This document shows, piece after piece, positions 29,470 through 37,889 of a stretch of 64,000 nt of DNA. The translations under genes and the position numbers were made by a program. The notes below the pieces were generated by a model. It had not been told where the DNA came from. It did not search any database and saw only the letters and a program-made list of their open reading frames with translations. The stretch is from Rhodospirillales bacterium (GTDB taxonomy: Bacteria; Pseudomonadota; Alphaproteobacteria; Acetobacterales; Acetobacteraceae): the NCBI GenBank assembly GCA_025352665.1, contig JANXSM010000058.1:37619-101618 (forward strand), given 5' to 3'. The number at the start of each line of letters is the position of its first letter. Position 1 is the first letter of the stretch.

Positions 29470-30708
29470 AAGCACCAACAGCGCGAGGATCAACGCCGGT
29501 GGCATGACCAGTGCGCCGAGTTTGAGGAAGGTCCAGGCGCTGCAATGCTGGCCTTCACGGCGCAGGGCGGTGAGCCACAGGATGGTGGCGAGCGAGCCGG
29601 TGACTGAGAGGTTGGGGCCGAGGTCGACGCCGATGAGTGTGGCGGCCCGGACGGCGGCAGGGGCGTTTGCCAGCTCCACGACGCGGCCGGCGAGCAGGCC
29701 AGCGGGCAGGTTGTTCACCAGATTTGCGCCGAACCCGAGCAGCAGCCCGGTTGCCCAATGCGCTTCGTCCGGGGATTGCGTGGCAAGGCCACGCAGCAGG
29801 CCGGCCACGGCGGCGGTCAGCCCGGTTTCCTGCAGCGCTGCCACCAGCACGAACAGGCCGGCGACCAGCGGCAGCACGCCCCAGGAGATATGCCCCAGGA
29901 TCTTGCCAGGATTGGTGCGGGACTTCGCCAGGACCAGAACGGTTGTGGCGATCCCGGCCGCAAATGTCGGCAGCCCCAGGGCGATGTCGGCGGCGGAGGC
30001 TGCAATCAGGGCGAGCGCTGCGACGATGATGCCGATTGCCGCGCGTTTCGCGGGCCCTGAGAGTGGGGGGATCGCGATTTCGGTTTTGATGGCCTGCCGC
30101 AGATGCGCGCGCTGGGTCCAGCGCAGCACCGCGTAGGTGGCAACGATGGCGAGCAGTGACGGTAGGGCGTACTGCTGCAGCCACTCCAGCAACGGCGGCA
30201 TGTGGGTGCCGTAGATGACCAGATTGGCCGGGTTGGAAATCGGCAGCACGAAGCTCGCGGCGTTGGCGATGAAGGCGCAGATGAACAGGTAGGGCAGCGG
30301 CTCGGCCACTTCAGCGGTGCGGGCGACGGCTGCGACCGCGGGGGTGAGCACCACGGCGGTGGCATCGTTGGACAGGAAGATCGTCACGATCGTGCCGACG
30401 GCGAACACCAGGCTGAACAGCCGTGCCGGCGAACCGCGCGCGGCACGGGCGGCGTGGCCGGCGAGCCAGTCGAACAGGCCTTCCTCGCGCGCGAGCTCGG
30501 CCAGCAGCATCATGCCGATGAGGAACAGATACACATCGAGCCCGCTGCGCACGCCGGCCAGCGCCTGCTGCGGCGAGAGCATCTGGCTTGCCACCAGCGC
30601 CACGGCGCCGGCTGCGGCCCAGATCCATTCCGGCCAGGCAAACGGGCGCAGGATGACGCAGGCGGTGGCGACGGCCGCGATCGCCCAGACGATCCAGTGG
30701 TCGGTCAC
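29467..30708 (-). CDS. ArsB/SLC13-type membrane permease
   Basis: A 413-residue integral membrane protein with about eleven predicted helices, related to the ArsB arsenite exporter and ion-transporter superfamily. Hallmarks are FLSNDATAVVLTPAVAAVAR in the first half and CAFIANAASFVLPISNPANLVIYG; the matching second-half signature is LGFGANLVNNLPAGLLAG. These duplicated re-entrant-loop motifs are the substrate and ion site of the family. No arsR or arsC gene is adjacent, so the role could be anion or citrate-type transport and not arsenite export. Its stop overlaps the 105-bp repeat. Confidence 0.85.
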   Translation of the reverse strand: MTDHWIVWAIAAVATACVILRPFAWPEWIWAAAGAVALVASQMLSPQQALAGVRSGLDVYLFLIGMMLLAELAREEGLFDWLAGHAARAARGSPARLFSLVFAVGTIVTIFLSNDATAVVLTPAVAAVARTAEVAEPLPYLFICAFIANAASFVLPISNPANLVIYGTHMPPLLEWLQQYALPSLLAIVATYAVLRWTQRAHLRQAIKTEIAIPPLSGPAKRAAIGIIVAALALIAASAADIALGLPTFAAGIATTVLVLAKSRTNPGKILGHISWGVLPLVAGLFVLVAALQETGLTAAVAGLLRGLATQSPDEAHWATGLLLGFGANLVNNLPAGLLAGRVVELANAPAAVRAATLIGVDLGPNLSVTGSLATILWLTALRREGQHCSAWTFLKLGALVMPPALILALLVL

Positions 30709-30731
30709 GCTGGCCGTTCAGCGCGCCTGGT

Positions 30732-31685
30732 TCAGCGCGCGGGTATCGGCTTGGCCACCGGCGCCTGGGCGTCGCGGCGCAGGCGTTTTTCGCCGAGGAA
30801 CAGCAGGATCGGGGCTGCGATGAAGATCGAGGAGGAAGTGCCGACGACGATGCCGAACAGCATCACCCAGGCGAAGCCAGACAGGCCGGAGCCGCCGAAC
30901 AGGGCCAGGGGGAGGGCGGCCAGGAACACCGTCATGGACGTGCCGAGCGTGCGGTTCAGCGTCTCGTTGATCGACAGGTCGATGAGTTCGCGCAGCGGCA
31001 TGGTTTTGTATTTCCGCAAATTCTCACGCATGCGGTCGTAGACCACGACCTTGTCGTTGGTGGAGTAACCGATGATGGTCAGGATCGCGCCGACCATCAC
31101 CAGGTCGAAGTCGAAACGGGTGAGGGCGAGAAAGCCGATCGCCTTGGTGACGTCGAGCAGCAGGGTGACGACGGCACCGACGGCGAACTGCCATTCGAAA
31201 CGGAACCAGATATAGGCCAGGATCATCAGCAGGCTCAGCCCGAGGGCCAGCATGCCGTCCTGGAACAATTCGGCGGAGACGGAGGCGCCGACCGCGTCGG
31301 TGCGCTGGACCTTGGTGCCAGGTGCGACCTTCTCGAGCGTTGTCCGCACGGTGTTGACCACCTGTTCGGTGCCGGCCTCGGTCGGTTGCGCTTCCAGGTG
31401 GATCGCCACCTGGTCGGGAGCGCCGAAGCGCTGCACCCCGGGCTCATGCAGGCCGGCCGAGAGAAGGCCGCCGCGGATCGTGGCAAGGTCGGCCGGGCCC
31501 GGGGTGCGGACCTCCATGACGATGCCGCCTTTGAAGTCGATGCCAAGGTTGAGGCCGGGGTGGAAGAACAGGATCACGGACGCGATCGACAGCACCGCGG
31601 AGACGATCAGCCCGGCGAAGCGGCCATTCATGAACTTGTAGCTGGTGCCGTCGCGCACCAGGCGGAAGGCGGGTTTGATGAACAT
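30732..31685 (-). CDS. secF: Protein translocase subunit SecF
   Basis: A 317-residue inner-membrane protein with six predicted helices and a periplasmic P1 loop after helix 1. Diagnostic sequences are LNLGIDFKGGIVMEV, the helix-4 motif VVYDRMRENLRKYK preceded by IGYSTNDKVV, and the C-terminal pair IVVGTSSSIFIAAPILLFLG. With SecD it uses the proton gradient to help late steps of Sec-dependent export. It follows secD by nine bases. No yajC is seen upstream of secD, unlike the common yajC-secD-secF order. Confidence 0.95.
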   Translation of the reverse strand: MFIKPAFRLVRDGTSYKFMNGRFAGLIVSAVLSIASVILFFHPGLNLGIDFKGGIVMEVRTPGPADLATIRGGLLSAGLHEPGVQRFGAPDQVAIHLEAQPTEAGTEQVVNTVRTTLEKVAPGTKVQRTDAVGASVSAELFQDGMLALGLSLLMILAYIWFRFEWQFAVGAVVTLLLDVTKAIGFLALTRFDFDLVMVGAILTIIGYSTNDKVVVYDRMRENLRKYKTMPLRELIDLSINETLNRTLGTSMTVFLAALPLALFGGSGLSGFAWVMLFGIVVGTSSSIFIAAPILLFLGEKRLRRDAQAPVAKPIPAR

Positions 31686-31694
31686 GGTCTGGTC

Positions 31695-33263
31695 CTACAC
31701 CGGCAACGCGGCGGGGCGGTTTGCGCCATACCAGCGCACCATCAGCAGCCGCGACAGCATGGTGGTGGTGAACATGGAGGTGACGATGCCGACGGTGATG
31801 GTGACGGCGAAGCCGCGCACCGGGCCGGCGCCGAAGAAGAACAGCATCACATGGGCGAGGAAGGCTGTCATGTTGCTGTCGATGATGGTGGAATAGGCGC
31901 GTTTGAAGCCCACCTCCATTGCGTTCAGCGGCGTGCGGCCGTTGTGCGCCTCCTCGCGGATGCGCTCGTTGATCAGGATGTTGGCGTCGACCGCCATGCC
32001 GAGGGTGAGCAGGATGCCGGCCATGCCGGGCAGGGTCAGCGTTGCCTCGAACAGCGACAGGATGGCCAGCATCAGGACCAGGTTGACCACCAGGGAGATG
32101 TTCGCGAACCAGCCGAACAGGCCGTAGAACACGCCCATGTAGATGATGACCAGCACGAAGCCGACGGCGAGCGCCAGGGCGCCGGCGCGGATGGCGTCCG
32201 CCCCCAGTTCGGGGCCCACGCTGCGTTCCTCGACCACCGTGAGCGGGGCGGGCAGGGCGCCGGCGCGCAGCAGCACGGCGAGGTCGGTGGCGGAGCGGGC
32301 GTCGAATGAGCCGGAAATCTGGCCGCGGCCGCCGGTGATCGGTTCGCGGATGACGGGGGCGGAGATCACCTTGTCGTCGAGCACGATTGCGAACGGGTGG
32401 CCGACGTTGCGGGTGGAGATGTCGGCGAAGCGGCGGGTGCCGATGCTGTCAAAGGTGAAGTTGACCACCCATTCGCCGGTTTGGCTGTTCTGGCCGGCGC
32501 GGGCGTCGGTCAGGTTGGCGCCGTCCACCTCCACCCGGCGGCGGACCGCGATCTTCTGGGCGGGGTTCTTTTCCATGGGCAGGAAGTCGTCGCCGGGTGG
32601 GGCGACGCTGGCACCCATGTTGGCGTTCTCGTCGGTGAGACGGAAGGTCATGCGTGCGGTTTGGCCGAGCAGCTGCTTGATCCGGTTGGGGTCCTCGATG
32701 CCGGGCAGCTGCACGATCATGCGGCTGTCGCCCTGGCGGGAGATCAGCGGGTCGACCACGCCGGTTTCGTCGATGCGGCGGCGGACGATTTCGATGGATT
32801 GCTCAACGGTGGCCTGGGCGCGGGCCTTCAGCGCCACGCTGGAGAAGGTGGCGGTGATCTGGCCGGCATCGTCGTTGGCAAAGTCGAGATCATTGCTGCC
32901 ATTGGGGTTCACGCCGAGTGGTCGCACGGCGGACAACGCCTGTGCCAGCTGGGTGGGGTCGGCCAGCTTGATCGCCAGGCGGTTTTGCGCTGGCTGCGAG
33001 GTGACGGTGAAGCGGTCGATTTTGGCAGCCCGCAATGCGGTGCGGCTGGCATCCACCAGATTGTCGAGCCGCTCCTTGATGACGGTGGCCATGTCGACTT
33101 CGAGCAGCAAATAGCTGCCGCCGCGCAAGTCGAGCCCAAGATGGATGGTGCGCCACGGCACCCACGACGCCGGGGCTGCGACGAGGTTGGGTACACAGAG
33201 CAGGGCGCCGAGCAAGCAGGTGGCGAGCACCAGGGCTGCTTTGAGGCGACTGAAATACATCAT
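31695..33263 (-). CDS. secD: Protein translocase subunit SecD
   Basis: A 522-residue partner of SecF. The first membrane helix (AALVLATCLLGALLCVPNLV) precedes the conserved HLGLDLRGGSYLLLEVD; the large periplasmic P1 domain spans about residues 50-330. The C-terminal six-helix half carries MAGILLTLGMAVDANILINERIREE, containing the proton-relay Asp, and GFKRAYSTIIDSNMTAF. Two ATG codons in tandem (MMYFSR) make the start ambiguous by one residue. The gene is divergent from the Gfo/Idh/MocA gene with a 107-bp gap. Confidence 0.95.
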   Translation of the reverse strand: MMYFSRLKAALVLATCLLGALLCVPNLVAAPASWVPWRTIHLGLDLRGGSYLLLEVDMATVIKERLDNLVDASRTALRAAKIDRFTVTSQPAQNRLAIKLADPTQLAQALSAVRPLGVNPNGSNDLDFANDDAGQITATFSSVALKARAQATVEQSIEIVRRRIDETGVVDPLISRQGDSRMIVQLPGIEDPNRIKQLLGQTARMTFRLTDENANMGASVAPPGDDFLPMEKNPAQKIAVRRRVEVDGANLTDARAGQNSQTGEWVVNFTFDSIGTRRFADISTRNVGHPFAIVLDDKVISAPVIREPITGGRGQISGSFDARSATDLAVLLRAGALPAPLTVVEERSVGPELGADAIRAGALALAVGFVLVIIYMGVFYGLFGWFANISLVVNLVLMLAILSLFEATLTLPGMAGILLTLGMAVDANILINERIREEAHNGRTPLNAMEVGFKRAYSTIIDSNMTAFLAHVMLFFFGAGPVRGFAVTITVGIVTSMFTTTMLSRLLMVRWYGANRPAALPV

Positions 33264-33370
33264 GCGGACGCGGCGGCTCCGGACTGGGCTGGCAGGCGGC
33301 GGAGAATGACGACAAGCCCGTGTTGGCGCAACCTGCCGTGCCTGCTAACCACACCCCGGGGGACACCAGT

Positions 33371-34339
33371 ATGGCAGGCTTGCGTATCGGAGTTGCGGGT
33401 GCCGGCTATTTCGGCCGGTTCCACGCCTTGAAGATCGCCGCGTCCAAACGCGCCACGCTGGTGGGGATCTATGATCTCGATGCCGATCGGGCGGCGGTGG
33501 TGGCGCGGGAGGCGGCGAGTGTTGCGATGCCCTACGACCAGTTGCTCGCCGGTTGCGACGCGATCGTGGTGGCTGCCGCGGCCGAGGCGCATTTCGCGCT
33601 TGCGGGAGAGGCGCTGCGGGCCGGCCGGCATGTGCTGGTGGAGAAGCCGATCGCGGCGACGCTTGCCGAGGCCGATGGGCTGGCTGCCCTGGCCGGCGAG
33701 CGTGGGCTGGTGCTGCAGGTTGGTCATCTGCTGCGCTATTCCGCCGAGCATGAGGCGATCTCGGCGCGCATGCGTCGCCCGCTGTTTCTGGATTGCGTGC
33801 GCATCGCCCCGTTCAAGCCGCGCGGCACCGATGTTTCAGTGGTGCTCGATCTCATGATCCACGATCTCGATCTGGTGCTGGCCCTGGTCGACAGCCCGAT
33901 CGAGAGCGTGGATGCGGTGGGGGCACCGGTTGCGAGCGCGCATGAGGACATCGCCAACGCCCGCGTGCGGTTCGAGAACGGCTGTGTCGCAACCATCACG
34001 GCGAGCAGGATTTCGTTGAAGACCGAGCGGAAGATGCGGCTGTTCAGCCAGGAGGGCTACATGTCGGTCGATTTCGGCGCCCGTAAGCTGATGATGATCG
34101 GCCGCGAGCGCGGCTTTCCCATTCCCGGCACCGGCGGTGGGCGGATGGAAGAGATCACCTGGAAGGACCACGACGCGTTGGAAGCCGAGCACAACGCCTT
34201 TTATGCCAGCGTGCTGGACGGAGCGAAGGTGATTGTGGACGCCGCGGCCGGGCGACGTGCGCTGGCAGCGGCGTTGGCGGTGACGCACTCGATGGCCCGC
34301 TCGCGCGCCCAGGCCGAGGCGAGCGGCCTCATTCGCTGA
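33371..34339 (+). CDS. Gfo/Idh/MocA-family NAD(P)-dependent oxidoreductase
   Basis: A 322-residue oxidoreductase started at ATG 33371 (MAGLRIGVAGAGYFGRFHALK), with GGGGGA upstream. The Rossmann nucleotide motif GAGYFG is at residues 8-13; EKPIAAT carries the catalytic Lys typical of the family (VEKP), and DLMIHDLDLVLAL the conserved helix. The C-terminal segment GCVATITASRISLKTERKMRLFSQEGYMSVDF resembles family members found in lipid A and surface-sugar loci, suggesting a sugar-nucleotide substrate. However, lpxB is 12 kb away. It also lies just upstream of the SnoaL/ABC cluster, where a sugar 3-dehydrogenase would make sense. The choice between these is open. Confidence 0.88.
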   Translation: MAGLRIGVAGAGYFGRFHALKIAASKRATLVGIYDLDADRAAVVAREAASVAMPYDQLLAGCDAIVVAAAAEAHFALAGEALRAGRHVLVEKPIAATLAEADGLAALAGERGLVLQVGHLLRYSAEHEAISARMRRPLFLDCVRIAPFKPRGTDVSVVLDLMIHDLDLVLALVDSPIESVDAVGAPVASAHEDIANARVRFENGCVATITASRISLKTERKMRLFSQEGYMSVDFGARKLMMIGRERGFPIPGTGGGRMEEITWKDHDALEAEHNAFYASVLDGAKVIVDAAAGRRALAAALAVTHSMARSRAQAEASGLIR

Positions 34340-34408
34340 CACGCCAGCCGATCGCGGAGATCGGTTCAGCTCACCTGGCCGTTTCAAGCAGTCGTCAACG
34401 CGTTGCAT

Positions 34409-34437
34409 TTGACCAATTTGGCGTGCCGTCATATGCA
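34409..34437 (+). promoter_or_regulatory. Sigma70-like promoter of the SnoaL/ABC locus
   Basis: TTGACC (34409-34414) and TATGCA (34432-34437) are separated by exactly 17 bp, and the first SnoaL gene starts 59 bp after the -10 box. The -10 box is overlapped by the proposed LacI-family operator, the expected arrangement for repression. Confidence 0.55.
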
Positions 34438-34448
34438 TGCGTATGCAA
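34433..34448 (+). promoter_or_regulatory. Proposed LacI-family operator, site 1
   Basis: ATGCATGCGTATGCAA is a 16-bp pseudopalindrome centred on CG, the usual geometry for LacI/GalR operators. It matches site 2 (35554-35569) at 13 of 16 positions, including the whole right half-site GTATGCAA. It overlaps the -10 box of the promoter in front of the first gene. The obvious candidate regulator is the LacI-family protein encoded at 40677-41702. Confidence 0.6.
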
Positions 34449-34495
34449 GTCCCCGCCTCGGCGGCTGGGAAACGGTTTCAGAGTGAGGCGTTGTC

Positions 34496-35479
34496 ATGAC
34501 GATTTCCGGCTTCGATGGCGAGTTTTCGGATATCCCTGATTATATCATCAAAATTACCGAACGGATCTGGGAGGACAGAGGCGTTGGACTGATCCGCAAA
34601 TGGTATGCCGCCGATTGCGTGGTGCATGGATCAGGAGGGCCATCGGTGGGGGCGGAGGCCAGTGTGGCCGCAACGCTTGAGACGTTGAACATGCTGCCGG
34701 ACCGTCGATTGCTGCCAGAAGACATCATCTGGTCACAGGATGCGCCGGAAATTTTTCTGTCGTCGCATCGCCTCATCTGCCCCGGCCATCACCGTGGAGC
34801 CGGCGATCTGGGAGCGCCCACTGAAAATGCGGTCGCGGTGCGGGCCATTGCGGATTGCCTGTGCCGCGGCAATCAGGTTGTCGAGGAATGGCTGGTGCGC
34901 GATATCGCAGGCCTGGTGCTTCAGATCGGCGCCGATCCGGAAGCCGTCGCTGGCCGGCGCGCAGCGCGCGATGCGGCAGCGGGCGTGCCGGCCTGGCAGA
35001 CCGAACCGCGGGCGCAGCTGCTGCGCGAAGGTGCATTTCGGCCGCCCGTTTTGGCGCACCACCCGGCGGCACAGCTGGTGCGTGAGACTTTGGCAGCGCT
35101 CTGGCACGGCGATCTGCAACTCGTGTCCGAGCGCTATCATCGCGCGTGCAGCCTGCATGCGCCTGGGTTCCGGACCGTCTATGGCCATGATGGCGTGTGG
35201 GACGTCATGTTTGGCTATCTCGCGGCCTTCCCGGACGCCCATATCGTGATCGAACACTCCATCGCGCGCGATGACCCTGGGCTGCCAACGCGCGTTGCCA
35301 CGCGCTGGTGGATGGCTGGCACACATACCGGCCATGGCCGCTTTGGCCCGCCGAGCGGCGCCGAAGTGCTGATACTTGGCATCAATCACGCCCATGTCGT
35401 TGATGGCCGCATTCGCGAGGAGTGGATGCTGGTGGACGAGCTCGCGCTGCGCACGCAGATCGCCCGCAAGCGGGGATGA
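34496..35479 (+). CDS. Two-domain SnoaL-like (NTF2-fold) protein
   Basis: A 327-residue cytosolic-looking protein made of two SnoaL-like domains (about residues 10-140 and 185-320). The second domain is clearest: VRETLAALWHGDLQLVSERYHRACSLHAPGFRTVYGHDGVWDVMFGYLAAFPDAHIVIEHSIA and GINHAHVVDGRIREEWMLVDELAL. In this fold a cone-shaped pocket holds acidic and His residues that catalyse isomerisation, aldol cyclisation, hydration or elimination on varied substrates. The start has AGTGAGG seven bases upstream. It opens the locus, with its own promoter and operator, about 100 bp before the ABC genes. The substrate and reaction are unknown. Confidence 0.8.
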   Translation: MTISGFDGEFSDIPDYIIKITERIWEDRGVGLIRKWYAADCVVHGSGGPSVGAEASVAATLETLNMLPDRRLLPEDIIWSQDAPEIFLSSHRLICPGHHRGAGDLGAPTENAVAVRAIADCLCRGNQVVEEWLVRDIAGLVLQIGADPEAVAGRRAARDAAAGVPAWQTEPRAQLLREGAFRPPVLAHHPAAQLVRETLAALWHGDLQLVSERYHRACSLHAPGFRTVYGHDGVWDVMFGYLAAFPDAHIVIEHSIARDDPGLPTRVATRWWMAGTHTGHGRFGPPSGAEVLILGINHAHVVDGRIREEWMLVDELALRTQIARKRG

Positions 35480-35553
35480 TCTCGCCGCGTCGAATTCCGC
35501 ATCGCGACGAGTCTTTTATGTTGCAGCCGTTCGTTGCAGTGCTAGGCTTGCGT

Positions 35554-35569
35554 TTGCAACCGTATGCAA
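35554..35569 (+). promoter_or_regulatory. Proposed LacI-family operator, site 2
   Basis: TTGCAACCGTATGCAA is a 16-bp pseudopalindrome with a central CG, and TTGCA/TGCAA ends match perfectly. It shares its right half with site 1. It lies 12 bp before the ABC ATPase start (GTG 35582), a position suited to repression of the transporter genes. It also contains an ATG (35564) that could be mistaken for the start of that gene. Confidence 0.6.
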
Positions 35570-35581
35570 AACGGAGTGACC

Positions 35582-36634
35582 GTGGCTGAAGTGGCGCTGG
35601 AGAATGTGACCAAGCGGTGGGGCGCCCTTGTCGGCGTGAACGACGTCAATCTGTTGATTGCCGATCGCGAGTTCCTGGTGCTGCTCGGCCCTTCCGGCTG
35701 CGGCAAGACGACGACGATGCGCATGGTGGCCGGGCTGGAAGACCCGACCAGCGGCACGATCCGCATCGGCACGCGGGTGGTGAACGATCTGGAGCCGAAA
35801 GATCGCGATATCGCCATGGTGTTCCAGGGATACGGATTGTACCCGACCATGACGGTGTTCGAGAACATCCGCTTCCCGCTGAAGGTTCGTAAGGTCCCAT
35901 CGGGCGAGCACGACGCGCGTGTGCGCCGGGCCGCGGACATGGTCGAGCTGGGTCCCTATTTGGGCCGCTACCCGCGCGAACTCTCCGGTGGCCAACGCCA
36001 ACGCGTGGCGCTGGCGCGGGCGGTGGTACGCCAGCCCAATGTGTTTCTGATGGACGAGCCGCTGTCCAACCTCGATGCCAAGCTGCGCGTGTCCACGCGG
36101 GCGCAGATCAAGCATCTGCAACATGATCTCGCCATCACCACGCTCTATGTCACGCACGACCAGATCGAGGCGATGACCTTGGCCGACCGCGTGGTGGTGA
36201 TGCGCCATGGCATCATCCAGCAGGTTGGCACGCCTTCCGACATCTATGATGCGCCAGCCAACATGTTCGTTGCTGGCTTCATCGGCTCGCCAGCCATGAA
36301 CCTGGTTGAGGGCGATCTGGCCGATGGCGCGTTCCGCACCGATGGCGTGGCGATCACAGGCCTTGCCCCGACCCTGCGAGGCGGCGTGGCACTTGGCTTT
36401 CGCGCGGAGGATGCCGCCCTCGTCGACAGCTGCGGCCAGATCCGCGCACCGATCTACGCCTTCGAGATGCTCGGCGATTCCACCATGGTGACAGTGCGGG
36501 CTGGCCGCTCCCTTATCGCCGTGAAGACCCCGAAATCCTATCGCGGCAGGATCGGCGAGCCAGTCGAGATCGCTGTTCCGTCCGACAAGGTTCATCTGTT
36601 CGATACCAAAACAGGTGCCCGCCTGCCAACCTGA
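35582..36634 (+). CDS. Sugar-type ABC transporter ATPase (CUT1, MalK/UgpC class)
   Basis: A 350-residue ATPase. I choose GTG 35582 (MAEVALENVTKRWG) because GGAG lies five bases upstream, whereas the ATG at 35564 is inside the proposed operator. Walker A GPSGCGKTT, Q-loop VFQGYGLYPTMTVFENI, signature [14 protein letters not shown], Walker [17 protein letters not shown] and H-loop [10 protein letters not shown] are intact. A C-terminal regulatory domain follows [18 protein letters not shown]. It is the first gene of the transporter operon (ATPase, binding protein, two permeases). It is more compact in its C-terminal domain than the ATPase at 7013-8107. Confidence 0.93.
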   Translation: MAEVALENVTKRWGALVGVNDVNLLIADREFLVLLGPSGCGKTTTMRMVAGLEDPTSGTIRIGTRVVNDLEPKDRDIAMVFQGYGLYPTMTVFENIRFPLKVRKVPSGEHDARVRRAADMVELGPYLGRYPRELSGGQRQRVALARAVVRQPNVFLMDEPLSNLDAKLRVSTRAQIKHLQHDLAITTLYVTHDQIEAMTLADRVVVMRHGIIQQVGTPSDIYDAPANMFVAGFIGSPAMNLVEGDLADGAFRTDGVAITGLAPTLRGGVALGFRAEDAALVDSCGQIRAPIYAFEMLGDSTMVTVRAGRSLIAVKTPKSYRGRIGEPVEIAVPSDKVHLFDTKTGARLPT

Positions 36635-36656
36635 CCTCTGTTTGAAAGGCACGAAG

Positions 36657-37874
36657 ATGAAGACGATCGCATTGAGTCTGACCTGCGTCTTGGCCCTGTT
36701 CACGGCGCCTGCGGCAATGGCGGCCTGCGCCATCAAGAACGACGTACCGCTCAAGGCGCTGACCGCAGGCTTCACCGCCTGGAAATCGGTGACGGCGGCG
36801 ATGGCAGATTGCGGCAACGTGAAATCCGAGCTGGATCAGGACTTTCGGCTGAAGGAGCCTGCAGCTTTCGCAGCCAACCCGGCATTGTATCAGATCGGTG
36901 CCGTGGCCAATGAAACCATCGTGCCGCTGCTCAACGCCGGCACCATCCGCCCGCTCGATGAGCTGGTGGCGAAATACGGCCAAGGCCTCAGCGTCAATCA
37001 GCTCATCAAGGTCGACGGCAAGACGATGGCGATTGCCATGGACGTCAATGCCCAGCACCTGATGTATCGCAAGGACATCTTCGACCAGCTCGGCATCGCC
37101 CAGCCCAAAACCTGGGACGACGTTCTGGCGGCCGCGGCCAAGATCAAGGCGGCGGGCGTGATGGCGACCCCGGTGGGCGCCACGATGCAGGCCGGCTGGA
37201 ACCTCGCCACCGATTTCACCAACATGTTCGGCGGCTACGGCGGCACGCTGTTCGGGGCAGACAACAAGGCACGCGTGAACGGCCCCGAAGGCATCAGGGC
37301 ACTGGAAACCATGAAGGCGCTGACGGCCTATATGGGGCCGGAATATCTCAACGACGATTCCACCGCCGTGCAGAAGCAGTTCCAGCAGGGCAAGATCGCC
37401 ATCGCCAATTTCTGGGGCTCGCGTGCCGGCGCCCTGGATGACCCGAAGGAGTCGACTGTCGTCGGCAAGGTCGCCATGGTGGCAGCCCCCGCGGCGGTGC
37501 CCGGCGGCAAGCCCGCCACCTCCGTGTGGTGGGACGGCATGGTCATCGCCCGGAACATTTCCGACAAGGAGGCCGATGCCGCCTTCCAGGTTCTCGTCCA
37601 GGGGCTGAACAAGGACATGGTGACGGCGCATAACGACGATGTGGTCTGGCTCGCCGCCGGCTACAAACCCGGCCGCCTGTCGGAAGGCGTGATCGCCACG
37701 GTGCAGGCGGGGGCGCCCGCCTATCCGTCGTCTGCTCGCATGGGGCTGCTGGTGACGGCACTCGGCAACAGGCTGCCCGATTATTTCACCGGCAAGGTGA
37801 GCGCGGCCCAGGTTCTGGCCAGCGTCGAAGATCAATATGCCGTCGGCGCCAAGGAAGCCGGTCTGCTGAAGTAA
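36657..37874 (+). CDS. Extracellular solute-binding protein, family 1 (sugar type)
   Basis: A 405-residue periplasmic protein. Signal peptide MKTIALSLTCVLALFTAPAAMA is followed by cleavage before AC; ATG 36657 follows GAAAGGCACGAAG. The mature chain is of the sugar-binding cluster (PLLNAGTIRPLDELVAKYG, MYRKDIFDQLGIAQPKTWDDVLAAAAKIKAAG, FQQGKIAIANFWGSRAGAL, TSVWWDGMVIARN). The first strand region is unusually short compared with maltose- or glycerol-phosphate-binding proteins: the N-terminal beta-strand and ExxTGI-like portion is largely replaced by DVPLKALTAGFTAWKSVTAAMADC. Two Cys near the N terminus could form a disulfide. Ligand presumably a sugar or glycoside, unproven. Confidence 0.9.
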   Translation: MKTIALSLTCVLALFTAPAAMAACAIKNDVPLKALTAGFTAWKSVTAAMADCGNVKSELDQDFRLKEPAAFAANPALYQIGAVANETIVPLLNAGTIRPLDELVAKYGQGLSVNQLIKVDGKTMAIAMDVNAQHLMYRKDIFDQLGIAQPKTWDDVLAAAAKIKAAGVMATPVGATMQAGWNLATDFTNMFGGYGGTLFGADNKARVNGPEGIRALETMKALTAYMGPEYLNDDSTAVQKQFQQGKIAIANFWGSRAGALDDPKESTVVGKVAMVAAPAAVPGGKPATSVWWDGMVIARNISDKEADAAFQVLVQGLNKDMVTAHNDDVVWLAAGYKPGRLSEGVIATVQAGAPAYPSSARMGLLVTALGNRLPDYFTGKVSAAQVLASVEDQYAVGAKEAGLLK

Positions 37875-37889
37875 CGTTACGACTTCACG

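Noticed and set aside
30717..30744. Direct repeat TTCAGCGCGC near the secF stop as a terminator
   Set aside because: It is a short direct repeat, not a stable hairpin with a T-tract, and overlaps the gene end by chance composition.
35564..35581. ATG 35564 as start of the sugar ABC ATPase
   Set aside because: It lies within the proposed operator and lacks an RBS, whereas GTG 35582 has GGAG at proper spacing.
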